Below the pieces are notes generated by a model that had not been told where the DNA came from, did no database searches, and was given only the letters and a program-made list of their open reading frames with translations. Shown in pieces: positions 20,520 to 30,338 of a stretch of 64,000 nt of DNA (the stretch's first letter is position 1; each line of letters opens with the position of its first letter). Both the position numbers and the translations under genes were made by a program. The DNA is taken from assembly GCF_004210295.1 (NCBI RefSeq), contig NZ_SDAK01000001.1, positions 124,001 to 188,000 of the forward strand, given 5' to 3'. Origin of the DNA: Lactococcus sp. S-13 (GTDB taxonomy: Bacteria > Bacillota > Bacilli > Lactobacillales > Streptococcaceae).

Positions 20520-21236
20520 TTATTGAATAGGTTTTTTTCCTGGAGTTCCAGCCTTACGCGGGTAGATTTTAGGCGTTTCCTTTTTCTTTTCAATCACTGC
20601 GATGTGACGTTCATCACCATTTGGCAATTCGTAAGCAATTTCGGAATTGAATTTTCCGCCAAGTGTAGCAATTGCTTTTTTGGCCTCAGCCAACTCTTCG
20701 GCAAATTGTGCAGCCTTTAAAGAAAGTAAAATGCCATCTTTTTTCAAGAAAGGAATCGTAAATTCCGCAAGCACAGACAAACGTGCGACCGCCCGAGCTG
20801 TTACAAAGTCAAATTGTCCCCGATAAGTTTTGTCCTGACCAAAATCCTCAGCTCGTCCATGAAGCAAAGTCACCTTTTCGAGTCCCAATTCCTCAGTCAA
20901 CAAAGCCAAAAAATTGATCCGTTTATTCAGTGAGTCAATGATGGTAACCTGAAGTTCTGGAAAAATAATTTTCATCGGTAAACTAGGAAATCCAGCCCCA
21001 GCCCCAATATCCAAAATGCTGACCGGACGGTTTGTAATCTGTTGATACAAAATAGGGGCAATGGAATCATAAAAATGTTTAAGATAAACCTCAGATTCTT
21101 CAGTAATTGCAGTCAGATTGATTTTCTCATTCCATTCCACCAACAGCTCAAAATAACGTTTAAACTGGCCAATTTGACGCTCTGAAAGCGTAATATCAAA
21201 AGTAGCCAATTGTGTCAAAAATTCATCAGGGGTCAT
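20520..21236 (-). CDS. rsmG: 16S rRNA (guanine527-N7)-methyltransferase
   Basis: 238 residues. GidB/RsmG fold: [23 protein letters not shown], the SAM-binding [14 protein letters not shown] and [10 protein letters not shown]. It makes m7G527 in 16S rRNA. Last gene of a tight operon; its start overlaps the polyprenyl synthase stop by 4 bases. The C-terminus ([12 protein letters not shown]) is standard. Confidence 0.96.
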   Translation of the reverse strand: MTPDEFLTQLATFDITLSERQIGQFKRYFELLVEWNEKINLTAITEESEVYLKHFYDSIAPILYQQITNRPVSILDIGAGAGFPSLPMKIIFPELQVTIIDSLNKRINFLALLTEELGLEKVTLLHGRAEDFGQDKTYRGQFDFVTARAVARLSVLAEFTIPFLKKDGILLSLKAAQFAEELAEAKKAIATLGGKFNSEIAYELPNGDERHIAVIEKKKETPKIYPRKAGTPGKKPIQ

Positions 21237-22192
21237 AAAGTACGCTCCAAAAGTTTTCTAGTAATTTCGGCGATTCGTTCCCGATTTTCGCCTTTAGGTA
21301 ATTTGTCAATCAAAGTTAAAGCAGATTGAGTGTAAGATTGAGCGAGCGCCTTAGTCGCACTCAAGGCGCCAGAGTGGCGAATGAAATCGTAAACCTCGTC
21401 AAAACGTTTCGCCTCAATCAAAGTAGCCAACTCATCAAAATTTTCCTGCAAGGCAAAGAGCACAGGCGCCGAATAAATTCCTTGCTTAATATCCTCAAGC
21501 ACAGGCTTGCCCAGTTGTTGCGCACTTGCTGCATAGTCCAAATAATCGTCCATAATTTGGAAAGCAATCCCGATATTCATCCCAATTTTGTAGGCCCGAT
21601 TTGCCAAACTATTATTTTTGGCAATCAAAGGAGCGACAGAAGCAGAAAGCGCAAATAACTCACCAGTTTTGCCAGAAATATTTTCCAAATAAGCATCAAG
21701 TGTTTGGTGCAGATCAAAATGTTGATTCAATTGCCCCAATTCTCCCCCTAATAAGCGCTCAATAGAGCCAATATTTTTGGACAGATTAGATAATTCCAAA
21801 GAATGTTCCGACATCAATTTGAAGACGGCAATAAACAAGTAGTCACCCGCATAAACCGCAATTTCTGGCCCGTATTTGGCCGAAATCGTAGGCACACCAC
21901 GTCTTGTATCCGCACGGTCAATCACATCATCGTGTACCAAAGTTGCCGTGTGCATCATTTCAACACTTGCGGCCAGCGCTAATTTTTCCTCATCGGCCAA
22001 ATCCGTAAACTCAGCAAAAAGCAATAAATAAGCAGGTCGGAGCATCTTTCCACCCGCATCAAAAATATCAAAAATCGCTGCTTTAATTGCCTTATTTTTA
22101 ATCAGCACATGACTTTTCATCAATTTTTGAACTCGAGAGAGCTGCTTTTCAAGCGCAGGATAATCTTTCCAAAATGTATTTTTTACGTCCAT
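21233..22192 (-). CDS. Polyprenyl diphosphate synthase (HepT/DmkB-like)
   Basis: 319 residues. Trans-isoprenyl diphosphate synthase with [12 protein letters not shown], first Asp-rich motif [15 protein letters not shown], Lys in GKTGELF and second motif [10 protein letters not shown]. It builds the long side chain of menaquinone or demethylmenaquinone. It follows a Gx-transporter-type gene (10-base overlap) and a NusG-II gene. The same trio occurs in the flavin-based extracellular electron transfer locus as eetA, eetB and dmkB. Whether it feeds respiration or electron transfer to outside acceptors is inference. Confidence 0.88.
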   Translation of the reverse strand: MDVKNTFWKDYPALEKQLSRVQKLMKSHVLIKNKAIKAAIFDIFDAGGKMLRPAYLLLFAEFTDLADEEKLALAASVEMMHTATLVHDDVIDRADTRRGVPTISAKYGPEIAVYAGDYLFIAVFKLMSEHSLELSNLSKNIGSIERLLGGELGQLNQHFDLHQTLDAYLENISGKTGELFALSASVAPLIAKNNSLANRAYKIGMNIGIAFQIMDDYLDYAASAQQLGKPVLEDIKQGIYSAPVLFALQENFDELATLIEAKRFDEVYDFIRHSGALSATKALAQSYTQSALTLIDKLPKGENRERIAEITRKLLERTL

Positions 22193-22713
22193 TGTTTACT
22201 TTCCTTGATAAATAATTGCTGTATCGGTCTTACCCGACTAATCAGCTGATTTCCACCAATACCGATAGCAAAACCAGCAAGGATTCCAAAAAAGGCTAGC
22301 CAGGGAAGATAAAGCATCACAGAGCCAGCTTTGGCCAAAATCGCAGCCATGGCCAATTGCCCAAAGTTATGGAAAAATCCTCCCACTACCGAAATACCAA
22401 TCATCGAAACCAATTTTGGCCCCAATTGTTTCATCAGATACATTGCTAAGAGCGATAAAATTCCTCCTGCAAAGGAATAAAGAAAAACAGAAAAACCAGT
22501 AAAGAGCGCAGTGATGAGCAAGCGTAAAATTTGCATGACCCAGACCTTGCGCCAGTTTAAAGTGAAAAGGGCAATAACCATTACTAAATTCGCCAAACCA
22601 ATCTTAGCCCCAGGAGCAAAAGCGAAAAAAGGAGGAAGCATATTTTCAATAATTCCCATGACGACTGCTACCGCCGTTAGGAGCGAAACATAGACATATT
22701 CTTTGATATTCAT
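22183..22713 (-). CDS. Gx-transporter family membrane protein (EetB-like, HepA)
   Basis: 176 residues, five or more membrane helices, no soluble domain. MLPPFFAFAPGAKIGLANLV is the conserved signature of proteins annotated heptaprenyl diphosphate synthase component I or Gx transporter. In Gram-positive extracellular electron transfer loci the equivalent gene is eetB, next to a NusG-II protein and a prenyl synthase, exactly as here. Overlaps both neighbours (4 and 10 bases). Biochemical role is not settled in the family. Confidence 0.78.
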   Translation of the reverse strand: MNIKEYVYVSLLTAVAVVMGIIENMLPPFFAFAPGAKIGLANLVMVIALFTLNWRKVWVMQILRLLITALFTGFSVFLYSFAGGILSLLAMYLMKQLGPKLVSMIGISVVGGFFHNFGQLAMAAILAKAGSVMLYLPWLAFFGILAGFAIGIGGNQLISRVRPIQQLFIKESKQWT

Positions 22714-23117
22714 GTTGTATAATCCACCTGCTTGTCTTTTTGACCACTCATGACTTCAATCACTAATTTATGAGGCAAACAGACAATTGTTTCCCCGACT
22801 TTAGAAATAAAGCCTCGCTTAACATCAATTTGATCCTTACAACTCGCTTCAATGACAGCAATCTCTCCATTTTTTACCTGAATTTTATTATAATCACCAT
22901 CTTTGTCCCGATAAGTCCAAATTTGATCTTGATGTAAGTTAAAAGTTCGCTTTACTTGCCCATCAATTCGCAATTGCGCTTGAGCGCCAGTAGGTCCGCT
23001 AGCAAAGAAAAAAAGGGTTGAAAAAGAAGCTAAAAATAACACGAAAATAATGATAAAGTCCAAAGGTTTTGTTTTGATGCTTTTAAAAAAGCTCATCGTG
23101 TTTTTAAATAATTTCAT
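22710..23117 (-). CDS. NusG domain II protein, membrane-anchored (EetA-like)
   Basis: 135 residues. One N-terminal membrane helix (FIIIFVLFLASFSTLFFFAS) then an exported NusG-II beta domain with GEIAVIEASCKDQIDVKRG and two Cys (SC..., IVCLPHK). Matches proteins called EetA in extracellular electron transfer clusters. First gene of the operon. No Shine-Dalgarno is seen, and an extended -10 lies only 11 bases before ATG 23117, so the mRNA may be nearly leaderless, or the true start is a downstream ATG at 23096. Confidence 0.75.
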   Translation of the reverse strand: MKLFKNTMSFFKSIKTKPLDFIIIFVLFLASFSTLFFFASGPTGAQAQLRIDGQVKRTFNLHQDQIWTYRDKDGDYNKIQVKNGEIAVIEASCKDQIDVKRGFISKVGETIVCLPHKLVIEVMSGQKDKQVDYTT

Positions 23118-23128
23118 TATTGACTTAT

Positions 23129-23137
23129 TATAGCAAA
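23129..23137 (-). promoter_or_regulatory. Extended -10 promoter of the NusG-II operon
   Basis: On the minus strand TGCTATAAT, followed after 11 bases by ATG. The expected transcript start lies within a few bases of the start codon. Confidence 0.55.
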
Positions 23138-23238
23138 ACTAATGAAAAATTTCACGCAATCAAAAAGTCGTTGACATAAGAGAACTTAAGGACTTCCTTA
23201 GAAACAGGCAAAAACTTCAAAGAAACTCAAGCTGTTCA

Positions 23239-23267
23239 TTGATTTGAGTGATAAATGAGCGTATAAT
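23239..23267 (+). promoter_or_regulatory. Promoter of the 57-residue membrane protein gene
   Basis: TTGATT, 17 bases, TATAAT; start codon 39 bases further on. A second TTGACA lies near 23170. Confidence 0.65.
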
Positions 23268-23305
23268 AGAAAAAACACGACATTTTTTAGAAAGAAGGTT
23301 GAAAG

Positions 23306-23479
23306 ATGAGAAAAGACCATATCCTCCCCTTTTTTGGCGGATTTTTTCTGGTGATTGGAGTAATTATTCTCCTAAAACATCTCTTTGGAACAGGTCAGTC
23401 CTCTTGGTTTGCTGGTATAGGATTCCTATTTGCTGGTTTTGTTTTGACTGTTTTGACAAAAAGTAAAAGGACTCATTGA
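23306..23479 (+). CDS. Small two-helix membrane protein, 57 residues
   Basis: ATG 23306 with AAGAAGG upstream and a good promoter at 23239. Two predicted membrane helices (PFFGGFFLVIGVIILL and WFAGIGFLFAGFVLTVL) with a short GTGQSS turn and a basic tail KSKRTH. Its last codons form the left arm of the terminator shared with galU. Not recognised; function unknown, but promoter, RBS and terminator argue that it is a real gene. Confidence 0.65.
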   Translation: MRKDHILPFFGGFFLVIGVIILLKHLFGTGQSSWFAGIGFLFAGFVLTVLTKSKRTH

Positions 23480-23489
23480 GTCCTTTTTT
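23467..23489. terminator. Terminator between the small membrane protein gene and galU
   Basis: AAAGGACTCA-TTGAGTCCTTTTTT; overlaps the final codons of the plus-strand gene and can serve both directions. Confidence 0.75.
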
Positions 23490-23494
23490 ACAAA

Positions 23495-24454
23495 TTATTT
23501 TTCGGTTTTAGTTGCTTTTGATTTTTCTTCTTGAGCAAGCTCTTTTCCTTTGGCAATGATATAAGCCTTAAGATTATCGCTAATTTGTGGATGTTCAAGA
23601 CCGTATTCAATCGTTGTTTCAACGAAGCCAAACTTATCGCCCACGTCATAACGTGTACCAGTGAATTCATGAGCAAAAACACGTTGTGTTTTGTTCAAGC
23701 GTTCAATTGCATCAGTCAATTGGATTTCGTTACCAGCTCCTGGTGCTTGATTTTCCAAAACATCAAAAATTTCTGGTGTTAAGAGATAGCGTCCGATAAT
23801 TGCAAGATCAGAAGGTGCTTCATCAACATTTGGTTTTTCAACAAAGCGTTCAACGTTGTAAAGTCCTTTAGAAACCTCACCTTTTGGTTCAATCACACCG
23901 TATTTGTCTACATCTTCATGAGGAACTTTCATTACCGCGATGGTTGATGCGTGTGTTTTTTCATAATCATTGATGAGCTCTTGAGATAAAGGAATTCCTT
24001 CACCGTTGATGTTCATCAAATCATCGCCAAGCATGACAACAAATGGCTCATCCCCAACAAAGGCTTTGGCTTGCAAGACAGCGTGTCCCAAACCTTTTGG
24101 GTGTGATTGACGGATAAAGTGAAGATTGATATCAGTTGTTTCTTCAACAAGTTTAAGAAGTTCAATCTTTCCTTTTTCCCGTAAATTTTGTTCCAATTCG
24201 ATATTTGAGTCAAAATGATCTTCGATTGGACGTTTTGCTTTACCAGTAACAATCAGAATATCTTCAATTCCTGATTTCAAAGCTTCTTCAACAATAAATT
24301 GAATGGTCGGTTTGTCAACGATTGGCAACATTTCTTTAGCAATAGCTTTCGTCGCTGGTAAAAAACGTGTTCCAAGTCCAGCAGCAGGAATAACGGCTTT
24401 ACGCACTTTTTTCGCTTTAGCTGGGTTCAATGACGGATGTGTAAGTTGATCCAT
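23495..24454 (-). CDS. galU: UTP-glucose-1-phosphate uridylyltransferase
   Basis: 319 residues. Nucleotidyltransferase signature [18 protein letters not shown] near residue 20, [12 protein letters not shown], and [15 protein letters not shown] further on. It makes UDP-glucose for wall glycopolymers, exopolysaccharide and the Leloir pathway. Follows gpsA by 69 bases on the same strand, an order also common in streptococci, so probably one operon. RBS AAGGAG before the start. Confidence 0.96.
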   Translation of the reverse strand: MDQLTHPSLNPAKAKKVRKAVIPAAGLGTRFLPATKAIAKEMLPIVDKPTIQFIVEEALKSGIEDILIVTGKAKRPIEDHFDSNIELEQNLREKGKIELLKLVEETTDINLHFIRQSHPKGLGHAVLQAKAFVGDEPFVVMLGDDLMNINGEGIPLSQELINDYEKTHASTIAVMKVPHEDVDKYGVIEPKGEVSKGLYNVERFVEKPNVDEAPSDLAIIGRYLLTPEIFDVLENQAPGAGNEIQLTDAIERLNKTQRVFAHEFTGTRYDVGDKFGFVETTIEYGLEHPQISDNLKAYIIAKGKELAQEEKSKATKTEK

Positions 24455-24523
24455 AATACCTATTAGCTCCTTTTATTAAACGATTACATTATAGCACTTT
24501 TGGGGTAAAAATACTATTGCTTT

Positions 24524-25543
24524 TTAATTTTTAAACTCATTTTCAGCACGTGTTTCACGGCGCATGATATCAAGAATACCAGCTTTTGCATCTAGCCCTT
24601 CGTATAGCACTTTGTAGATGGTTTCTGTAATGGGCATATCGATTTCTAATTGCTGAGCAAGTTCATAGGCTGCTTTTGTAGTTGAGACGCCCTCAATAAT
24701 CATGCCCATGTTGCGTTCGATGTCTTCTAATTTTTCACCACGGCCAAGCGCATCCCCCGCTCGCCAGTTGCGTGAGTGGATAGAAGTACCAGTAACAATC
24801 AAATCGCCAACACCAGACAGACCGCTGTAAGTCAATGGTTCTGCGCCCATTGCTACACCCAGACGGGTGATTTCGGCAAGACCGCGTGTGATAATCGCTG
24901 CTTTTGCATTATCTCCAAAACCAAGTCCGTGTAAAGCACCAGCGCCAACAGCTATGATATTTTTTAAGGCTCCAGCCGTTTCAACACCCACTACATCAGT
25001 GTTAGTATAGAGGCGGAAGTAGTCATTACTGAAAATGCATTGCGCATATTTTGCTTCATCATGATCGTTTGAAGCGGCTGAAATCAAAGTGATATCGCGA
25101 ACAATGGTTTCTTCAGCGTGTGAAGGACCAGAAACCACGACAATTTCGCCTCGAACTTCAGCAGGAATTTCTTCTTCCAAAATTGTTGAAATGCGATCAT
25201 GTGTTCCTTGTTCCAATCCTTTTGAGGCGTGTAAAATATGAACTTTGTGTTTGAGGACTTGAGCGACTTGTTGAGCCACAAGGCGAGTGACTTTCGTTGG
25301 AACAACAAACAAAATGGCGTCAACACCAGCAAGTGCATCTTCTAATAAATCATAGGCTTTGATTTTTTCATCTAAAACAACTTCTTTAAAATAGCGTGTA
25401 TTTGTATGCTGGGTGTTGATTTCAGCAATTTGTTCAGGACTATTTCCCCAGATGCGAACGTCGTGACCATTATCATTAAGCACTTGTGAAAGAGCAGTTC
25501 CCCAAGACCCTGGGCCAAGGACAGCGATTTTTTGTGGATTCAT
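24524..25543 (-). CDS. gpsA: Glycerol-3-phosphate dehydrogenase [NAD(P)+]
   Basis: 339 residues. Rossmann start [38 protein letters not shown] with the following catalytic Lys region, and [12 protein letters not shown]. It reduces dihydroxyacetone phosphate to sn-glycerol-3-phosphate for phospholipid and teichoic acid backbones. RBS GGATC/AAAGGA upstream. Likely co-transcribed with galU. Confidence 0.96.
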   Translation of the reverse strand: MNPQKIAVLGPGSWGTALSQVLNDNGHDVRIWGNSPEQIAEINTQHTNTRYFKEVVLDEKIKAYDLLEDALAGVDAILFVVPTKVTRLVAQQVAQVLKHKVHILHASKGLEQGTHDRISTILEEEIPAEVRGEIVVVSGPSHAEETIVRDITLISAASNDHDEAKYAQCIFSNDYFRLYTNTDVVGVETAGALKNIIAVGAGALHGLGFGDNAKAAIITRGLAEITRLGVAMGAEPLTYSGLSGVGDLIVTGTSIHSRNWRAGDALGRGEKLEDIERNMGMIIEGVSTTKAAYELAQQLEIDMPITETIYKVLYEGLDAKAGILDIMRRETRAENEFKN

Positions 25544-25730
25544 AGAAATGATCCTTTCTTCGTTTTCTTTTCCTTTTCATTTTAACATAAGCAGGAATAA
25601 AAATCAGCCCTAAGTATGATTTAGCCTTTAAATATTGTGGTAAAATAGAGATATAACCAAAGCGGTTAATCAAAAAAAGAATTTTAAAAGTTAGAAACTT
25701 GTGAGAACAGGACGCAAGCAGGAGGAAAAA

Positions 25731-26354
25731 ATGCCAGTCAGTTTATTTGTACATAATCAAGGAATGATGTCAGGGGACGGTCATTGGGGAATGGTGAATA
25801 TGATTTTCGGTTTAATCCTTTTTTTCTTGGTAATCAAGATGATTATCGGGATTGCTTTTATGCGCAAAAATCGTCAAGATAAAATGGGAGGTTACGAAGA
25901 TAAAGCAATGAGTTTAAAAGAAAACATTGAACGTTACCACGAAGCTGGTCTTTCTGACAGTGACATTAAAATTTTTAGAGAAAATTTAGCAGAAGCTAAG
26001 ACAAGTATTAAAACGTGGGAAGCACAAACTAAGAAAGATGATGATTTGCAAGTCGTTGAGTCCGTAACAGGAGGACTGGATGCGAGCAAGCATACTTTCA
26101 AATACATTGTGCAAAACCCACAAGAGTTGACCAAACAAAATGAATTTCTCTATAAAGATTTGCCAAACATGGTCAAACTGACTGAGAAATTTATTGAGAT
26201 GAAAAAACAAGCGGTTCGGACCGAGGAAATCAAACGTGACCTTGATGAAACATTGCTTTTAATTAAGACACTGTCAGCTTCAATTTCTAAGAATTATCAT
26301 GAAATTCTCATGGATGATGTGAAAGTGATTAAGAACCAAGTCAAGTTTGATTGA
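25731..26354 (+). CDS. XpaC-family protein paired with TelA
   Basis: 207 residues from ATG 25731, chosen for AGGAGG at 25720-25725 (a GTG 30 bases upstream lacks one). One N-terminal membrane helix (MVNMIFGLILFFLVIKMIIG), then a mostly helical, charged cytoplasmic region similar to the 5-bromo-4-chloroindolyl phosphate hydrolysis (XpaC) family. xpaC and telA are paired in many Firmicutes; the pair is linked to resistance to toxic anions and some antimicrobials, mechanism unclear. The separation from telA (137 bases) contains CTGACG repeats. Confidence 0.75.
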   Translation: MPVSLFVHNQGMMSGDGHWGMVNMIFGLILFFLVIKMIIGIAFMRKNRQDKMGGYEDKAMSLKENIERYHEAGLSDSDIKIFRENLAEAKTSIKTWEAQTKKDDDLQVVESVTGGLDASKHTFKYIVQNPQELTKQNEFLYKDLPNMVKLTEKFIEMKKQAVRTEEIKRDLDETLLLIKTLSASISKNYHEILMDDVKVIKNQVKFD

Positions 26355-26358
26355 CCAA

Positions 26359-26419
26359 ATTACTGACGGATTGCAAGAATAAATTCGTCAGTAAATTCTC
26401 TATTTTCGTCAGTAAAAAA
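26359..26419. repeat. CTGACG-family repeats between xpaC and telA genes
   Basis: AAATTACTGACGGATTG...AATTCGTCAGTAAATTCTC and TTTTCGTCAGTAAA: one inverted pair plus a third half-site. Confidence 0.75.
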
Positions 26420-26491
26420 GTTAAAAATTCCTGTCATTTCTGGCAGGAATCGTTTATAATATAAGAAAAGTGTGCAAAGGATATAAATTTC

Positions 26492-27658
26492 ATGGATAAT
26501 CCAATTTTAGATGATTTGATGACGAAAGATAAAGTCATCAAAGAAGCAGAGCAATTAGATGAACAACAAAAATCAGAGATTGTCGAAATGCATCAAAGTG
26601 CAGCTTTAGCAGCAGTTGACGCACTTTCGCCAGAAGAATTAGAAAAAGCAAAAGAATTAGCCAAACAATTGGACGAAAACAGCGCGCAGTCGGTGATTAC
26701 TTATGGAGCAAATGCGCAAGATAAAATTTCGGCTTTTTCACAAAGCGTCCTCAATAAAGTACAAGCGCAAGATTTGGGCGAAGTCGGTAGTTCACTGACG
26801 GATTTGATGTTCAATTTGCAAGAAGCCAATCCCAATGAATTGGTGGCAGAAAATAAGGGACTTTTCACCAAAATGTTTGGGAAAGTGAAGCGTTCCATTT
26901 TTGAAGTCACACAAAAATACCAAAAAATTGGTGCAGGAATTGATAAAATTTCCGCCAAATTAAACAATGAGCAACAAGGGCTTTTGCAAGATAATGAAAC
27001 TCTGGACAAATTGTATGATGAAAATCTCAATTATTTTAAAGCATTGAATGTTTACATTGCTGGTGCCGAATTAAAGGTTCAAGAACTTGAAAGTGAAACC
27101 TTGCCTAAAGTGCGCAAAGAAGCCGAAGCTTCCACAGATAACGCCCTTGTGGTTCAAAAAGTCAATGACTTAGAAGCCTACAAGAACCGCTTGGAAAAAC
27201 GGGCGCATGACTTGCGTTTGGCGCGTCAGTTGACGATTCAACAAGCGCCACAGATTCGCTTGATTCAAAACACGAACCAAGAATTAGCGGAAAAAATCCA
27301 AACTTCAATCAACACAGCAATACCGCTTTGGAAAAACCAAGTCGCAATTGCACTGACGCTTTTGAAACAAAAAGATGCGCTGACCAGTCAACGGATTGTA
27401 TCAGAAACAACTAATGATTTGCTCAAGAAAAACTCAGAAATGTTGAAAAATTCAACCATTGAAGCAGCGATTGAAAATGAGCGCGGTTTAGTTGATATTG
27501 AAACGCTCAAATTGACTCAACAAAATCTGGTGGATACTATTCAAGAAACCATGCGCATTCAAGCAGAAGGACGTCAAAAACGTCAGCAAGGTGAACTTGA
27601 ATTATCTAAAATGGAAGACGAAATCAAACAAAAACTCTTACAATTATCAAATAAATAG
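26492..27658 (+). CDS. telA: Toxic anion resistance protein TelA
   Basis: 388 residues, almost wholly helical and charged, no membrane segment. The pattern (SALAAVDALSPEE..., GKVKRSIFEVTQKYQKIGAGIDKISAKL, ...YIAGAELKVQELE, repeated Gln/Glu-rich helices) is that of the TelA/KlaA family. Partner of the XpaC-like protein just upstream. The family was named for tellurite resistance, but its cell role is poorly defined; membrane or envelope stress tolerance is the usual inference. Confidence 0.85.
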   Translation: MDNPILDDLMTKDKVIKEAEQLDEQQKSEIVEMHQSAALAAVDALSPEELEKAKELAKQLDENSAQSVITYGANAQDKISAFSQSVLNKVQAQDLGEVGSSLTDLMFNLQEANPNELVAENKGLFTKMFGKVKRSIFEVTQKYQKIGAGIDKISAKLNNEQQGLLQDNETLDKLYDENLNYFKALNVYIAGAELKVQELESETLPKVRKEAEASTDNALVVQKVNDLEAYKNRLEKRAHDLRLARQLTIQQAPQIRLIQNTNQELAEKIQTSINTAIPLWKNQVAIALTLLKQKDALTSQRIVSETTNDLLKKNSEMLKNSTIEAAIENERGLVDIETLKLTQQNLVDTIQETMRIQAEGRQKRQQGELELSKMEDEIKQKLLQLSNK

Positions 27659-27660
27659 CA

Positions 27661-27715
27661 GAGAAATTACTGACGAAAAGGTCAGTAATTTTTTTAGAAA
27701 ATCCGTCAGTAAATT
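27661..27715. repeat. CTGACG-family repeats after telA
   Basis: GAGAAATTACTGACGAAAAGGTCAGTAATTTTTTTAG, able to form a terminator hairpin, plus a third half-site ATCCGTCAGTAAATT. Confidence 0.8.
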
Positions 27716-27785
27716 GGTATATACGATTTGTTGACAAAAAGGAAAAAGGGTGTTAAAATGAAAGAAAACAAAACAGGAGAATATT

Positions 27786-28934
27786 ATGTCTTATTACATT
27801 AAAGCTGAACAATTTTTCTATCCTTATGAAGTAAAAAAAGGTGGATTCTTAGAAATTCAAGACGGGAAATTTGGTGAATGGACGGCTCAAGCACCTGCTG
27901 ATGCAGAAATTTTAGACTATTCAGGACAATCGATCGCTCCAGGGCTCGTTGAAACGCATATTCACGGCTTTGGTGGAGCTGATGCCCAAGATGCTCAAGT
28001 CGAAGGAATCATGGGGACGATGTCTGAAGGATTGCTTTCAGCTGGCGTAACTTCATTTTTGCCAAGTCCCTTGACAGATGATCATGAAGGACTGAAAGCT
28101 GTGTGTACGGTTGTTGGCGAACATTATCAAGAAGCTCGTGGCGCGAAAATCCGTGGAATCTTCTTTGAAGGGCCATTCTTTACTGAGGAGCACAAAGGCG
28201 CACAAAACCCGAAATATATGCGTGATGCCAAAATGTGGGAGCTTGAAGATTGGCAAGAAGCGGCTCATGGAATGCTCAAAAAAATTGGTTTAGCACCTGA
28301 ACGCGAAGGCTCAGAAGAATTCATTCGCAAAGCCACACAAGCTGGAGTAGTCATCGCACTTGGTCACTCAAATGCGACATACAAACAAGCTGTTGCTGGA
28401 GTTCAAGCAGGAGCGACGATGTGGGTACATACTTTTAATGGAATGTCAGGAATGACCCACAAAGAACCAGGAATGGTTGGCGCAATCCTTAACACGCCAA
28501 ATACATATGCCGAATTGATCTGTGATGGGCATCATGTGCGTCCAGAAGCAGCAGAAATTGTTATGAAATTAAAAGGAGCAGACCACGTTGTTTTGATTAC
28601 AGATTCAATGCGTGCTGCTGGTCTTCCTGACGGTCCTTATATGTTAGGTGAATACGAAGTAGAAGTTCGTGATGGTGCAGCTTGGTTGCCAACGGGACGT
28701 CCCGCGGCATCTATTTTGACTTTGAAAACAGCTGTGAAAAATGTGGTTGACTGGGGAATTGCCACACCAGCCCAAGCCATCATGATGGCCTCTTTAACAG
28801 CAGCAAAATCAGTAAATATCGACGATGTTTGTGGTCAAATCAAAGTTGGACACGATGCGGACTTCATCGTTCTTAACGAGGAATTAGAGCTTGTTGCAAC
28901 TTACCTTGACGGCGAAAAACGTTATCAAGCATAA
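27786..28934 (+). CDS. nagA: N-acetylglucosamine-6-phosphate deacetylase
   Basis: 382 residues, RBS AGGAGA. Amidohydrolase fold: GLVETHIHGFGGADAQD with the metal His pair, the conserved Glu of FFEGPFF, the GHSNATY His, HTFNGMSG, and catalytic Asp in ITDSMRAAG. It removes acetate from GlcNAc-6-P, feeding amino-sugar use and wall recycling. Single gene with a strong terminator; nagB is not in the window. Confidence 0.95.
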   Translation: MSYYIKAEQFFYPYEVKKGGFLEIQDGKFGEWTAQAPADAEILDYSGQSIAPGLVETHIHGFGGADAQDAQVEGIMGTMSEGLLSAGVTSFLPSPLTDDHEGLKAVCTVVGEHYQEARGAKIRGIFFEGPFFTEEHKGAQNPKYMRDAKMWELEDWQEAAHGMLKKIGLAPEREGSEEFIRKATQAGVVIALGHSNATYKQAVAGVQAGATMWVHTFNGMSGMTHKEPGMVGAILNTPNTYAELICDGHHVRPEAAEIVMKLKGADHVVLITDSMRAAGLPDGPYMLGEYEVEVRDGAAWLPTGRPAASILTLKTAVKNVVDWGIATPAQAIMMASLTAAKSVNIDDVCGQIKVGHDADFIVLNEELELVATYLDGEKRYQA

Positions 28935-28935
28935 G

Positions 28936-28979
28936 AAATAAAGCCTCAAGTCCCATGTGGCAACTTGAGGCTTTATTTG
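28936..28979 (+). terminator. Terminator of nagA
   Basis: AAATAAAGCCTCAAG...CTTGAGGCTTTATTT, a 15-base stem. The rest of the 310-base gap to pfk holds the las promoter region. Confidence 0.9.
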
Positions 28980-29096
28980 CTGATCAATTCTAAAAAAAGC
29001 AAACATTTTAACCGTTCGACCTTTGAATTGTCAGAACCATTTCACCTAAAAACCTGCGAAAACCCTTGCAGATTAAGGCTTCAAAATTTTTTTGTA

Positions 29097-29114
29097 ATGT
29101 AAACGTTTTATACA
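29097..29114 (+). promoter_or_regulatory. Candidate CcpA (cre) site upstream of the las operon
   Basis: ATGTAAACGTTTTATACA fits the cre consensus core (TGNAARCGNWWWCA-like) and lies about 33 bases before the -10. CcpA activation of the las operon is known in L. lactis. Confidence 0.6.
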
Positions 29115-29143
29115 GTTTGTTACAAGATTTTTTTGTGGAGAAA

Positions 29144-29152
29144 TGATATAAT
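29144..29152 (+). promoter_or_regulatory. Extended -10 promoter of the las operon
   Basis: TGATATAAT (TG plus one base plus TATAAT); start codon of pfk about 90 bases on. Confidence 0.65.
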
Positions 29153-29244
29153 GAACTAGACAACAAATGAGCATAGTGTAGAAAGCTGACAAGCGTCAGC
29201 CGTCAATAGAAACTATGTATCTCAATTTCGGAGGACAGATTTAA

Positions 29245-30267
<1,023 letters not shown>

Positions 30268-30338
30268 TGTTATTGCAGTTGCCTCTAAATTTAGAAGCAT
30301 TATATATAATTACTTAAATTATAGGAGAAAAACACAAA

